A DNA stretch of 64,000 bases from Photobacterium lipolyticum (GTDB lineage Bacteria > Pseudomonadota > Gammaproteobacteria > Enterobacterales > Vibrionaceae), in the NCBI RefSeq assembly GCF_003026475.1, contig NZ_PYMC01000017.1, forward strand, positions 20,167 to 84,166. The letters run 5' to 3'. Shown piece after piece: positions 39,175-47,950 of the stretch. Each line of letters begins with the position of its first letter. Position 1 is the first letter of the stretch. The position numbers and the translations under genes were made by a program. Under the pieces are notes generated by a model. That model was not told the DNA's origin and made no database searches. It saw nothing but the letters and a program-made list of their open reading frames with translations.

Positions 39175-40275
39175 GTGATTATTGTTCGGTATTTGACACG
39201 TGAGACATTAAAAAGCCAATTTTCGGTTCTTTTTGTGCTTTTTCTTGTGTTTATTAGTCAAAAATTTATTCGTATTCTGGCCTCTGCAACAGAGGGATCA
39301 ATTCCCGGTGATCTGATTTTGACATTGATGGGGCTGTATATGCCGTCAATGACATTGTTGATGCTGCCCCTCAGCCTATATATTGGCATTTTGCTGACTT
39401 TTGGCCGTTTGTATGGCGAAAGTGAAATCACCGTCATGAACGCAACGGGGATTGGTAATAAGTTTCTGATCCAGGCCGCGCTGTGGTTGGCGATGCTCAC
39501 GGGCTCTGTTGCCGCTTTCAACTCCTTGTGGCTGGCCCCCTGGAGTGCCGAGCAGGAAACACGGGTCATGGAGGCCGTGGAAGCGGACTCTGGCCTGGAG
39601 TTGTTAGTTAAAGGTCAGTTTCAGGCTGCACCCGATGGCAGGGGCGTCGTCTTTGTCAATGACATCACAGACAGTGGCTCTAAGTTGCATAAGGTCTTTG
39701 TGGCACAGCCGATTGCTCGCGATACATTACGCCCGAGTGTGATGGTGGCCGATCGGGGTTATGTCAGTGAGTTGAACGATGGTCGTCAGGTCCTGGATCT
39801 GAAAGAAGGCACCCGTTATGAAGGATTCCCAACCCGGCTTGATTATTCCATAACTGAATTTGATGATTATCAAGCGCTCATCGGCCAGCGTGCTGTTCGC
39901 GAAAAAGATCGTGACTGGGATGCATTACCGACGCTTGAACTCATCAAACATCCGGATCTGGCGGCGAAAGCAGAGTTTCAATGGCGTGTCTCATTATTCT
40001 TATGTATTCCTCTGTTAACCATGGTCGTTGTGCCGTTGTCGGCCGTTAACCCGCGGCAGGGACGGTTCGCCAAGCTGTTTCCTGCGGTATTAATATACTT
40101 GGCATACTTCCTGGCCATTAGCGCCGCTAAATCCTCCGTGGAAGATGGTGGGTTGCCTTCGTCTGTCGGTTTGTGGGCAATCAATGGTGTGATGTTGTTA
40201 GTTGCGATTGCTTTAAATGCCTGGGATACCATGCCGTTGAGGGTGCTGAGAGATAAATTACGGAGACGCGGTTAA
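39175..40275 (+). CDS. lptF: LPS export ABC transporter permease LptF
   Basis: Inner-membrane half of the LptB2FG extractor that moves lipopolysaccharide to the outer membrane. The 366-residue product has three N-terminal membrane segments, a periplasmic jellyroll-type region (about 130-265) and three C-terminal segments, the YjgP/YjgQ plan. The N-terminus IIVRYLTRETLKSQFSVLF matches the family. It starts with GTG, and no strong Shine-Dalgarno is seen. The stop overlaps the lptG start (TAATG). Confidence 0.95.
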   Translation: MIIVRYLTRETLKSQFSVLFVLFLVFISQKFIRILASATEGSIPGDLILTLMGLYMPSMTLLMLPLSLYIGILLTFGRLYGESEITVMNATGIGNKFLIQAALWLAMLTGSVAAFNSLWLAPWSAEQETRVMEAVEADSGLELLVKGQFQAAPDGRGVVFVNDITDSGSKLHKVFVAQPIARDTLRPSVMVADRGYVSELNDGRQVLDLKEGTRYEGFPTRLDYSITEFDDYQALIGQRAVREKDRDWDALPTLELIKHPDLAAKAEFQWRVSLFLCIPLLTMVVVPLSAVNPRQGRFAKLFPAVLIYLAYFLAISAAKSSVEDGGLPSSVGLWAINGVMLLVAIALNAWDTMPLRVLRDKLRRRG

Positions 40276-41345
40276 TGTTTAAGATTTTAGACTGGTACAT
40301 TGGCCGAACGATTATTGCGACGACCGCCTTAACGTTATCTACGCTGGTGGGGCTATCCGCCATTATCAAATATGTAGAGCAGCTTCGTAAAGTGGGCGAT
40401 GGAACCTACGACTTATGGAAAGCGCTCATGTATGTATTGCTGAGTGTGCCTCGGGATATCGAAATGTTTTTCCCGATGGCGGTATTGCTGGGGGCATTGA
40501 TCGGTTTAGGCGCACTGGCATCCAGCTCTGAGCTGGTCGTTATGCAGGCGGCAGGCTTCTCTAAACTTGATATCGGTTTGTCAGTATTGAAAACGGCGGT
40601 TCCTCTAATGCTTATCGTGATGGCGCTAGGTCAGTGGGGGGCGCCAGAAGCACAAAAGTCAGCGCGCGAACTTCGTGCTTTGTGGACGTCTGGGGGGAAT
40701 ATGCTGTCAGTTCAACGTGGGGTTTGGGCAAAAGATGATAATGACTTCATCTATATCGGCCGTGTCCATGAGAAGAGCCATCTCGACGCAGTTAATATCT
40801 GGCAGTTTGATGAACAAGATCAGCTTAACCAAATGGTGTTTTCAAAGTCAGCATCCTATGATGAGCAGCAAGGCTGGCAGCTTGCCGATGTGACGGTCAC
40901 GGCTATTTCAGATGTTAAGCAAACCAACACAGAATATGACACCTTGGCCTGGAAAACCTCATTAACACCTGACAAGTTAGCTGTCGTCACGGTAAAACCT
41001 GAGGAGCTATCACTCTCTGGCGTTTATGATTATGTGTCGTACCTGAAAGAGTCAAAGCAAGATGCCTCTCGTTATGAGTTGGCATTCTGGCGCAAGATGC
41101 TGCAGCCAATCTCGATTGCTGTCATGATGCTGTTAGCTCTGTCATTTGTCTTCGGGCCGTTGCGTTCCGTGACAATGGGCGCACGCGTTCTGTCTGGAGT
41201 AATTTTTGGTTTTGCGTTCTATATTTCGAATGAAGTGTTTGGCCCGATGAGTCTGGTGTATCGATTACACCCGGTTATTGGTGCTTTGGGGCCAAGTATG
41301 GTCTTCCTTGTGATTACGTTTTATTTGCTACGGCGTAAGTTATAA
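40275..41345 (+). CDS. lptG: LPS export ABC transporter permease LptG
   Basis: Partner of LptF in the LPS extractor. The 356-residue product opens FKILDWYIGRTIIATTALT, with six membrane segments around a periplasmic domain and the family's ALSFVFGPLRSVTMGARVL near residue 290. Its ATG overlaps the lptF TAA by one base, so translation is coupled. The ATPase gene lptB is not in the window. Confidence 0.95.
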   Translation: MFKILDWYIGRTIIATTALTLSTLVGLSAIIKYVEQLRKVGDGTYDLWKALMYVLLSVPRDIEMFFPMAVLLGALIGLGALASSSELVVMQAAGFSKLDIGLSVLKTAVPLMLIVMALGQWGAPEAQKSARELRALWTSGGNMLSVQRGVWAKDDNDFIYIGRVHEKSHLDAVNIWQFDEQDQLNQMVFSKSASYDEQQGWQLADVTVTAISDVKQTNTEYDTLAWKTSLTPDKLAVVTVKPEELSLSGVYDYVSYLKESKQDASRYELAFWRKMLQPISIAVMMLLALSFVFGPLRSVTMGARVLSGVIFGFAFYISNEVFGPMSLVYRLHPVIGALGPSMVFLVITFYLLRRKL

Positions 41346-41383
41346 AAAAAGAAGAAGGAGCCATCTGGCTCCTTCTTCTTTTT
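41346..41383. terminator. Bidirectional terminator after lptG
   Basis: An 18-bp inverted repeat from AAAAAGAAGAAGGAGCCA to its complement with a 2-base loop. A and T runs on both sides suit the convergent lptG and RDD genes. Confidence 0.9.
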
Positions 41384-41406
41384 ATACCTGTTCCACATTC
41401 TCACGA

Positions 41407-41898
41407 TTATTTAACGGCGGTGACAATCATTTCACACTCGGCCATTAAGTCCTGGAATGATTGTTTTTTACTGTGAAAGGGGGCTAATAGATTTCCTAAC
41501 CCAAAGGCAGACGTTCCCATACGGATGAAAGCCTGAGTCAAACGAATATTTGAACCATCTGCATTCTGGATGCGCAGCTTCCAGGCCCGCATGCCGAGTG
41601 TTTGCCCGCCTTTACACCAGAAGTAAGCATAGAATCCAATCATTACCGTTGCGAGATAAGCGGGATAAATGATTCCGGCAACAGGGTGTTTGCTCAGGTA
41701 CGCGCTGACATCTTCGTAATCACCAAGATCAATAATACCGAAATGGAGTAGGGAGGCCATAATGGCCATTGCTGCCCCCCCTGCGAGCATAAGTACAGCG
41801 GCTACCACCAGAGAGTCGTACACCCAAGCTCCTAGACGGCGAAATAGGCCGGGGTATTGTTTCGCCAGCTTAACGTCCTGCTGTTTTTTCTTTCTCAT
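41407..41898 (-). CDS. RDD family membrane protein
   Basis: 163-residue inner-membrane protein. The RDD signature appears as PGLFRRLGAWVYDSLVV (Arg, Arg and Asp of the name), then three membrane segments, and GQTLGMRAWKLRIQNADG between the second and third. The charged N-terminus MRKKKQQDVKLAKQ is cytoplasmic. A TTG start 13 codons upstream is possible; the ATG is preferred although neither has a strong ribosome-binding site. Function is unknown. Next to lptFG this family is common in vibrios, but no link to LPS export is shown. Confidence 0.85.
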   Translation of the reverse strand: MRKKKQQDVKLAKQYPGLFRRLGAWVYDSLVVAAVLMLAGGAAMAIMASLLHFGIIDLGDYEDVSAYLSKHPVAGIIYPAYLATVMIGFYAYFWCKGGQTLGMRAWKLRIQNADGSNIRLTQAFIRMGTSAFGLGNLLAPFHSKKQSFQDLMAECEMIVTAVK

Positions 41899-42262
41899 CT
41901 TTACACCAAGTAAGTTTGCCTGCCCGATAAATGACAAGGTCTATGGCGACTGTATTTGTTTACCGATATTGCTTTTATCTGCGGAATCTGAGCAATTAGC
42001 AAAAATCGGCACCTGTGAGCAGTTTAACATTATTTTTTTTAACGTGAATGTTTGGTTTGGTGTCAGTTGCAAAGAAACCATGCAAGCGTACATTATTACC
42101 ATGTCAATAATGTGCGCTATGACGTTAAAATGAAAACTGTCAGAGGTACTTTGTTGTTCTGTTTGCCTTATAAAATCAACATTCAGTTTTAACTCTTATA
42201 TTCAGTGGCAGTGAAACTATGTTGTAGTATTTGCTTATTAAGTTGAGAGCTTGTTCACGATA

Positions 42263-42280
42263 AGTGCAACCGGTTGCGCT
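42263..42280. promoter_or_regulatory. Candidate LacI-family operator
   Basis: GCAACCGGTTGC is a perfect 12-bp palindrome with the central CG typical of LacI-family operators; one flanking mismatch then two more matching pairs extend it to 18 bp. It lies about 230 bp before the EIIC gene, in the same locus as a LacI-family regulator. Confidence 0.6.
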
Positions 42281-42312
42281 TGGGCCTTTTTTTATTTTGT
42301 TACTGTTTTGTC

Positions 42313-42333
42313 TTCGTTATAAACTGTAACGAA
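42313..42333. promoter_or_regulatory. Second palindrome before the PTS locus
   Basis: TTCGTTA / TAACGAA with a 7-base spacer, 33 bp after the LacI-type palindrome. The spacing of about two helical turns between half-sites would fit a dimeric activator or repressor; the binding protein is unknown. Confidence 0.4.
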
Positions 42334-42511
42334 ATTAAAGAATGATAGTGAAATGAAGTATTGAAATAAGTGCCGTATATTATTTTCATATTGAGTTTAA
42401 CATTAATTAACCTGTATCTGTTTGGTTGACATTTGCGATGAATAATATTGTGTATCTCTACATAATGGGTGTGGAGTGTGATGTTTTATCTTAAACAAAA
42501 GGATTAGCTCT

Positions 42512-43843
42512 ATGAAGCTCTATGATACGATAATTAATATCGTTGAAAGGAATATTGCACCGCTTGCAGTAAAAATTGGTAATCAAAAACATATTCGTGC
42601 AATGCGTGATGGTTTTATTATTGCGATGCCATTTATTATTGTTGGAAGTTTTGCCTTGGTGTTAGCTTTTCCACCATTTGCTGAAGATACGCAAAATGCA
42701 TTCGGTCGGGCTTGGCTTGATTTTGCGTCGGCTAACTTTGACAACATTATGATGCCCTTTCAAATGACGATGGGCTTAATGGCCATCTTTGTGTCATTGG
42801 GAATTGGATACAGCCTGGCGCGTGCTTATAAAATGGATGGAATTACCTGTGCCTCACTATCGCTGATGTCCTTTTTAGTTGCATCGGCACCGGCGACAAA
42901 TGATACGTTATCAATGGGTCACATGTCTGGTACGGGTATTTTCACAGCCGTTATTAGTGCGTTCTTTTCTGTTGAATTGCTCCGTATCTTGAAAAAGTAC
43001 AATATTACCATCAGGCTGCCTGAGCAAGTGCCACCGGCGATTGCTCGTTCTTTTGAAATGCTGATCCCTGTGGTTGTGGTCTTCCTGACGCTTTTCCCCT
43101 TGAGTCTATTTGTACAAGCTCAATACGATATGTTGATCCCGGATTTGGTGTTGCAGATGTTCAGGCCTTTGGTCAGTGCATCCAATACATTGCCAGCCAT
43201 CATTGGTGCGCTGTTAGTCTGTCAACTATTGTGGTTTGCCGGTATCCATGGCGCAGCCATCGTCGTCGGTCTGCTCTCGCCTATTTTCTTAACTAATATG
43301 GGGGCAAACCAGGCTGCGTATTTAGCGGGTGAGCCTATTCCCAATGTCTTCACTCAGCCTTTCTGGGATTTCTATATCTTCATTGGTGGGTCGGGTGCAA
43401 CGTTGGCGCTAGTGATCCTAATGATGTTCAGCCGTTCGGTTCACCTGCGTAGCCTTGGACGTATGAGTTTTGTTCCAGGATTCTTTCAGATCAATGAACC
43501 GGTAATTTTCGGTAGCCCACTCGTATTGAACCCGACAATGTTTATTCCGTTCGTTTTTGCTCCTGTTTTAAATGCAGTTATTGCTTATACCGCGGTACAT
43601 ATGGGCATAGTCGGAATGGGGATCTCACAGACAGCATGGACGGCGCCAGCCCTTCTTGGTGCTTCTTGGGGATCTGGTTGGACCCTGTCTCCGGTCTTAC
43701 TTGTTATCGCGTTACTTGTGATGGATCTATTTATCTACCTGCCTTTTTTCAAAATGTTTGAGAAGCAACTATTAGAGGAAGAAGGTAAGTCGGCGAGCAA
43801 AGAGCAAGGATCTGAAGAGGCACCAGCCCCCGCAACAGCATAG
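42512..43843 (+). CDS. celB: PTS EIIC component, cellobiose/chitobiose/lactose family
   Basis: Membrane-spanning sugar channel of a phosphotransferase system for beta-linked disaccharides. The 443-residue product starts NIVERNIAPLAVKIGNQKHIRAMRDGFI, the Lac-family EIIC start, and has GIHGAAIVVGLLSP and FFQINEPVIFGSPLVLNP, the conserved substrate-binding segment. About ten membrane segments are visible. The C-terminus is short, with no fused EIIB or EIIA. AAGGAT precedes the ATG. The usual partner genes for EIIA and EIIB are missing from this locus, so phosphate must come from components coded elsewhere. Chitobiose is favoured over cellobiose by the downstream ChbG gene. Confidence 0.9.
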   Translation: MKLYDTIINIVERNIAPLAVKIGNQKHIRAMRDGFIIAMPFIIVGSFALVLAFPPFAEDTQNAFGRAWLDFASANFDNIMMPFQMTMGLMAIFVSLGIGYSLARAYKMDGITCASLSLMSFLVASAPATNDTLSMGHMSGTGIFTAVISAFFSVELLRILKKYNITIRLPEQVPPAIARSFEMLIPVVVVFLTLFPLSLFVQAQYDMLIPDLVLQMFRPLVSASNTLPAIIGALLVCQLLWFAGIHGAAIVVGLLSPIFLTNMGANQAAYLAGEPIPNVFTQPFWDFYIFIGGSGATLALVILMMFSRSVHLRSLGRMSFVPGFFQINEPVIFGSPLVLNPTMFIPFVFAPVLNAVIAYTAVHMGIVGMGISQTAWTAPALLGASWGSGWTLSPVLLVIALLVMDLFIYLPFFKMFEKQLLEEEGKSASKEQGSEEAPAPATA

Positions 43844-43853
43844 CAATAATCAG

Positions 43854-43903
43854 TGGGTTATAGCGTTCTGCTATAACCCAGATTCAGCTTATTGAAGCTG
43901 AAT
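43854..43903 (+). other. Two consecutive hairpins between the EIIC and GH4 genes
   Basis: The first is TGGGTTATAGC / GCTATAACCCA (11 bp, 5-base loop); the second is ATTCAGCTT / AAGCTGAAT (9 bp, 4-base loop), directly after it. Neither has a T-run. They could process or stabilise the message to give different EIIC and glycosidase levels. Confidence 0.6.
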
Positions 43904-44040
43904 AATGAGAAGGTAAGGTGCAGAAGACTCGGGTAATGGCTTATACGCAAGAGCACTTGCTGACATCCATTCGTGTCCATGAGTTCGCAACAGAAATGAT
44001 TGCTCTGCACTACAAAGGAAATAAGTAAAAGGATTGGATT

Positions 44041-45354
44041 ATGACTAAATCACCATTAAAACTGGCCATTATCGGGGGCGGCAGTAGCTACACGCCCGAA
44101 CTGGTGGAAGGTGTATTGAAAAGACTTGACCGCTTGCCTGTAAAAGAAATCCATTTTGTTGATATCGAACTGGGCCAGAAAAAGCTGGATATTATCGAAG
44201 CGTTGGCGCGGCGTATGGTTGAAAAGGTTGGCGCCGACATTACCATTAAGGCGTCGTTGGATCGCCGTGCAGCGATAGAAGATGCTGATTTTGTTATGAC
44301 TCAGTTCCGTGTCGGCGGATTGCAGGCTCGAGCAAATGATGAGCGTATTCCACTAAAGTATGACGTGATAGGCCAAGAGACGACAGGTCCTGGCGGTTTT
44401 GCAAAAGCACTTCGTACGATCCCGGTGATCCTTGATATTTGCAAAGATATTGAAGAGCTTGCACCGAATGCTTGGCTGCTTAATTTTACCAATCCGGCCG
44501 GTCTGGTGACAGAAGCGGTACAGAAATACACCAAGGTTAAAGCCATTGGTCTGTGTAATGTGCCAGTCTCAATGAAGATGATGATTGCAGAGATGATGAA
44601 TTGCTCACCGGATGATTTATCTTTGGAATGTGCGGGATTGAACCATTTGGTGTGGGCTCATCGAGTCTGGTTAGATGGCAAGGATATTACTGCGGAAGTG
44701 CTCGAAAAAGTGGGTGATGGGGCAAACTTCAGCATGAAAAATATCTTTGAAGAGCCCTGGGATCCGGCTTTCTTGAAAGCCTTAGGTGCGATTCCGTGCC
44801 CATATCATCGCTATTTTTATCAAACTGCCGCCATGCTCGCTGAAGAAAAGGAAGCAGCACAAAGCGGAGGAACGCGAGCGGAACAGGTAATGGAAACAGA
44901 ACGAGAGCTGTTTGAGCTTTATCAGGATACTAATCTTGATCGAAAGCCTGAACAACTTGAGAAGCGCGGCGGTGCCTATTATTCCGATGCATCACTTAAC
45001 TTGGTTGATGCCATCTACAACAACCTTAATACGGTTAATGTGGTTAATGTGCGCAATAACGGCACCATTGCGAGCCTGCCTGATGATGTAGTGATTGAGT
45101 GTAGCGCAGTCATCGGTAGTTGGGGCGCACGGCCTTTAGCTGTCGGACACTTAAGTCCAGAGGTGAGCGGTTTGATTCATCAGGTCAAAGCTTATGAACA
45201 ACTGACGGTTGAGGCTGCAGTGCATGGTGATTATGACAAAGGGTTGATGGCGTTGGCGAATAATCCCCTGGTGCCGGATATTAAACGAGCTAAAGCCATA
45301 TTGGATGACATATTGCGAATTAATCATGACTACTTACCACAGTTCAATGGTTAA
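44041..45354 (+). CDS. celF: Glycoside hydrolase family 4 6-phospho-beta-glucosidase
   Basis: Cleaves the 6-phosphorylated disaccharide delivered by the PTS, using NAD and a divalent metal in the unusual GH4 redox-elimination mechanism. The 437-residue product opens LKLAIIGGGSSYTPELVEG (Rossmann NAD site). The phosphate and metal motifs are NFTNPAGLVTEA, GLCNVP (metal Cys near residue 171) and AGLNHLVW (metal His near 200). Position after the EIIC gene supports 6-phospho-cellobiose or diacetylchitobiose 6-phosphate as substrate, as for E. coli ChbF. It lies about 200 bp after the EIIC gene. Confidence 0.93.
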   Translation: MTKSPLKLAIIGGGSSYTPELVEGVLKRLDRLPVKEIHFVDIELGQKKLDIIEALARRMVEKVGADITIKASLDRRAAIEDADFVMTQFRVGGLQARANDERIPLKYDVIGQETTGPGGFAKALRTIPVILDICKDIEELAPNAWLLNFTNPAGLVTEAVQKYTKVKAIGLCNVPVSMKMMIAEMMNCSPDDLSLECAGLNHLVWAHRVWLDGKDITAEVLEKVGDGANFSMKNIFEEPWDPAFLKALGAIPCPYHRYFYQTAAMLAEEKEAAQSGGTRAEQVMETERELFELYQDTNLDRKPEQLEKRGGAYYSDASLNLVDAIYNNLNTVNVVNVRNNGTIASLPDDVVIECSAVIGSWGARPLAVGHLSPEVSGLIHQVKAYEQLTVEAAVHGDYDKGLMALANNPLVPDIKRAKAILDDILRINHDYLPQFNG

Positions 45355-45419
45355 AAATTAAATTGGATAGGAAATATTGAACGGCAAGGAAGCCGATTTT
45401 TATAAATTTAGGTGATGGT

Positions 45420-46160
45420 ATGCATGTTATTTTTAATGCGGATGATTTTGGTTTGACTCCTGGCGTTAATTTGGGGATCGTCGCTGCCAGCCAGTCAGGG
45501 GTGGTACGTTCAACAACTCTCATGGTGAGTATGGCGGCTGAAAAACATGCGATTGATCTGGCTTCCTCTGCGGCTTCACTTAAGCTGGGCTTGCATTTGC
45601 GATTTACAGCAGGAGCGCCGCTCACTGCTGCCCACTCCTTGACATGCGACAGTGGCCAATTTCTTGTAAAAGAAAATTTCTGGCACAGAAGAGATTTTTC
45701 TGAACAACAGATTGCTGATGAAGTCACCGCGCAAGTTGAGCATTTTCTTGCTTCAGGGCTAAGCTTAAGCCACATTGATAGTCATCACCATGCTCATACT
45801 CACCCTCAAATATTACCTGTGGTACAAGAGCTAGCTCGTTTTTATAAAGTGCCATTAAGAGAATGCGGTAAATATGGTGTTACATCGAACGATTGTCGAT
45901 ATATATTCAGCAATGATTTTTATGGTGATGATATTAGTGTCGATAAACTCTTAGATATGATAAAAAAGCATAAACATCGCTGTGATGTATTAGAAATAAT
46001 GTGTCATCCTGCTTATATTGACCAACCATTATTAGATGTTAGTAGTTACAATGTTTTAAGGGCAAAAGAGTTGGCTGTATTAACGGATGGACACTTGCAT
46101 GAAGCCTTAGAAAGGCAAGGTGTTGAAGTCTGTGACTTCTCTATATTATCTAATGCATGA
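45420..46160 (+). CDS. chbG: Chitooligosaccharide deacetylase, YdjC/ChbG family
   Basis: ChbG removes one acetyl group from diacetylchitobiose (or its 6-phosphate), producing the inducer and substrate form in E. coli. The 246-residue product has the metal-binding motifs: NADDFG at residues 6-11, HIDSHHHAHTHP near 118-129 and EIMCHPAYID near 194. These match the family. It is 65 bp after the GH4 gene and probably in the same transcript. Its presence argues that the locus handles chitobiose. Confidence 0.88.
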   Translation: MHVIFNADDFGLTPGVNLGIVAASQSGVVRSTTLMVSMAAEKHAIDLASSAASLKLGLHLRFTAGAPLTAAHSLTCDSGQFLVKENFWHRRDFSEQQIADEVTAQVEHFLASGLSLSHIDSHHHAHTHPQILPVVQELARFYKVPLRECGKYGVTSNDCRYIFSNDFYGDDISVDKLLDMIKKHKHRCDVLEIMCHPAYIDQPLLDVSSYNVLRAKELAVLTDGHLHEALERQGVEVCDFSILSNA

Positions 46161-46234
46161 TGATATTTTAAAAAAGTCAAAGATCAAAAATCACATACTG
46201 TAATGGTGTTATTTTTACGGTGACTTTCAGTATC

Positions 46235-46260
46235 TAGCGCCTTTGTTTTATTTGGCGCTA
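46235..46260 (+). other. Weak hairpin after chbG
   Basis: TAGCGCC / GGCGCTA with a 12-base T-rich loop, followed by AAAAG. It may be a weak terminator; a downstream T-run is absent. Confidence 0.4.
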
Positions 46261-46266
46261 AAAGAA

Positions 46267-46365
46267 TAGCAGCTGCCAGTGACGCAATTCCCCCTGATTT
46301 ACCATTGCGAATAACTGGCAGCTTGCTATAACTATACCTAAGTATATTGAGATCACTTGGGTATA
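46267..46365. repeat. Tandem palindromes between chbG and the LacI-family gene
   Basis: The first palindrome: ATAGC plus AGCTGCCAGT pairs with ACTGGCAGCT plus GCTAT (one bulged T), and inside it CGCAAT pairs with ATTGCG, giving a nested stem of about 21 bp. The second, four bases later: TATACCTAAGT / ACTTGGGTATA with an 11-base centre. The second shares the ATACCCAAG core with the element upstream of arcA. Confidence 0.65.
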
Positions 46366-46492
46366 TGGTGTTTATTCAACATTACGCCGTCGATGTCTTT
46401 CTGCTGACGCTGGTATCCACTATAGTCGAGGGCTGGCTAACGAGTTGTTATAATCCCTCTCAATTAATCATCAGAGGTAAGACGCAAAGGTT

Positions 46493-47488
46493 ATGGCAAG
46501 AATCAAAGACGTTGCTCTTTTAGCTGGTGTTAACCGTTCGACAGTATCAAGAATAATTAATGGTGAAGGTAAATTCAGAGCGGATACTAAAAGAAAAGTC
46601 GAACAAGCAATGGCTGAGCTGAATTATCGTCCCAGTGCTATAGCGCGTTCTCTTGCAACGGCTTCGTCCAATATGATTGGTCTGTTGGTTACTAACTATA
46701 CGGGTGGTTTTTTCGGTGAAATGATGGATCAAGTTCAGTCTGAACTTGATTTGCATAAGAAGTTTCTGATTACCGCTCAGGGACGTCACAGTGCAGATGG
46801 TGAACGTGAAGCTATTTGTCGATTTCATGATCTCCGTTGTGATGGGTATGTTCTTAACAGTCGTTATCTTAGTGATGATGAATTGCGGGAACTGGCTCTG
46901 GAACCGACTCCTTTTGTTTTGTTAGATCGTTTTGTCGAAGGTTTGGAATCCAGGTGTATTACGTTTGATCATTCACTTGCCGGGCACATGGCCGTCAGTC
47001 ATCTGATCAAGCTAGGACACAGGGAAATTGGATGTATATCGGGTCCACTCAGTCGTACCAATAGCAGGCAGCGTTACCAAGGGTATATAAATGCACTGAA
47101 AGACGCAGAAATGGCCATTGAACCGACCTTAAGTTTTGAAGGTAACTATGGACGGGAAAGCGGCTACCTTGCGGCACAGAAACTTTATCAAGATCACCCC
47201 GATATGACGGCATTGTTTTCTTGTAATGAGGATATGATTGGCGGTGCTTTACAGTTTTTCCATGAACATAATATCGAAGTACCAAAACAGATATCACTAA
47301 TTAGCTTTGATAGTGTCGATTTGTGTGCAAGTTTTTATCCGACAGTATCTGCGGTGCACTTTCCCATCAGCGATATGGCTCGCGTTGCCGTTGAAGTGCT
47401 GAAAAACCAGATAAAAAAAGAGATCATTAGCGTTAATCGTCATTTTGAGCCAGAACTGCGGATTCGCAAGGGTGAAAGAGTTATTTAG
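46493..47488 (+). CDS. LacI-family transcriptional regulator
   Basis: 331-residue sugar-responsive regulator. The N-terminal helix-turn-helix reads IKDVALLAGVNRSTVSRIIN (residues 3-22), followed by the hinge helix region YRPSAIARSLAT. The rest is a periplasmic-binding-protein-like ligand domain with LLDRFVEG, HLIKLGHREIGCISGP and LISFDSVD. It lies 330 bp after chbG on the same strand with its own upstream region, and it is the probable regulator of the PTS genes via the palindrome before the EIIC gene. This differs from E. coli, where ChbR is an AraC-type protein. Confidence 0.92.
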   Translation: MARIKDVALLAGVNRSTVSRIINGEGKFRADTKRKVEQAMAELNYRPSAIARSLATASSNMIGLLVTNYTGGFFGEMMDQVQSELDLHKKFLITAQGRHSADGEREAICRFHDLRCDGYVLNSRYLSDDELRELALEPTPFVLLDRFVEGLESRCITFDHSLAGHMAVSHLIKLGHREIGCISGPLSRTNSRQRYQGYINALKDAEMAIEPTLSFEGNYGRESGYLAAQKLYQDHPDMTALFSCNEDMIGGALQFFHEHNIEVPKQISLISFDSVDLCASFYPTVSAVHFPISDMARVAVEVLKNQIKKEIISVNRHFEPELRIRKGERVI

Positions 47489-47644
47489 CCCGTGTACTGG
47501 TTTAATGGGGCGTTTATTGTGGCGTTATCGTAGGTGTAACCACAGACGGTGGCGACTTGAACTATGAAAACGTGACATGTTTGAGCGATAAGTTGTCACC
47601 TTGATTGAAAATGCAGCGAGTGGCGGTTTGGATGAAAGAAATGC

Positions 47645-47672
47645 TTGCGCATCAATCTTGTATACGTATAAT
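47645..47672 (+). promoter_or_regulatory. Promoter of the tRNA-Leu gene
   Basis: TTGCGC, 16 bases, TATAAT, then a GC-rich discriminator (GAGCCGC) as in stringently controlled stable-RNA promoters. Confidence 0.8.
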
Positions 47673-47683
47673 GAGCCGCATCT

Positions 47684-47768
47684 GCCCGAGTGGTGAAATT
47701 GGTATACACGACGGATTCAAAATCCGTTGTCGCAAGACGTGCCGGTTCAAGTCCGGCCTCGGGCACCA
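47684..47768 (+). tRNA. tRNA-Leu (anticodon CAA)
   Basis: An 85-nt cloverleaf including encoded CCA. Acceptor GCCCGAG pairs with CTCGGGC; the anticodon stem ACGGA/TCCGT encloses TTCAAAA with CAA at 47718-47720; a long variable arm (TGTCGCAAGACGT) marks class II; the T arm is GCCGGTTCAAGTCCGGC. It has its own promoter and terminator. Confidence 0.97.
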
Positions 47769-47779
47769 GATAAAATGAT

Positions 47780-47812
47780 AAAGCCTCGACTTTTTGTCGG
47801 GGCTTTGTTGTT
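47780..47812 (+). terminator. Terminator after tRNA-Leu
   Basis: AAAGCCTCGAC / GTCGGGGCTTT (one G-U pair), 5-base loop, then TGTTGTTT. Confidence 0.8.
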
Positions 47813-47950
47813 TCTAGCACGATCAAAAACTTAGGTTCGCTTTTCTTCTTGTCATCAACCAGTGAAAAGCGAGTTTAAGCCCTTTTTCTATGGCCGTTCC
47901 GGTCGATATCCTGTCTTTTATGTGCCATTGGCGCTGACAAGCCATATCGA

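Larger units (their letters stand above)
41899..42511. other. Regulatory region before the PTS locus
   Basis: About 610 bp without a gene. It contains two clear palindromes, described separately, and AT-rich DNA before the EIIC gene. Two tentative regulatory palindromes and a strong Shine-Dalgarno (AAGGAT) suggest that the sugar-controlled promoter lies between 42260 and 42500. The exact -35/-10 pair is not certain. Confidence 0.45.
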
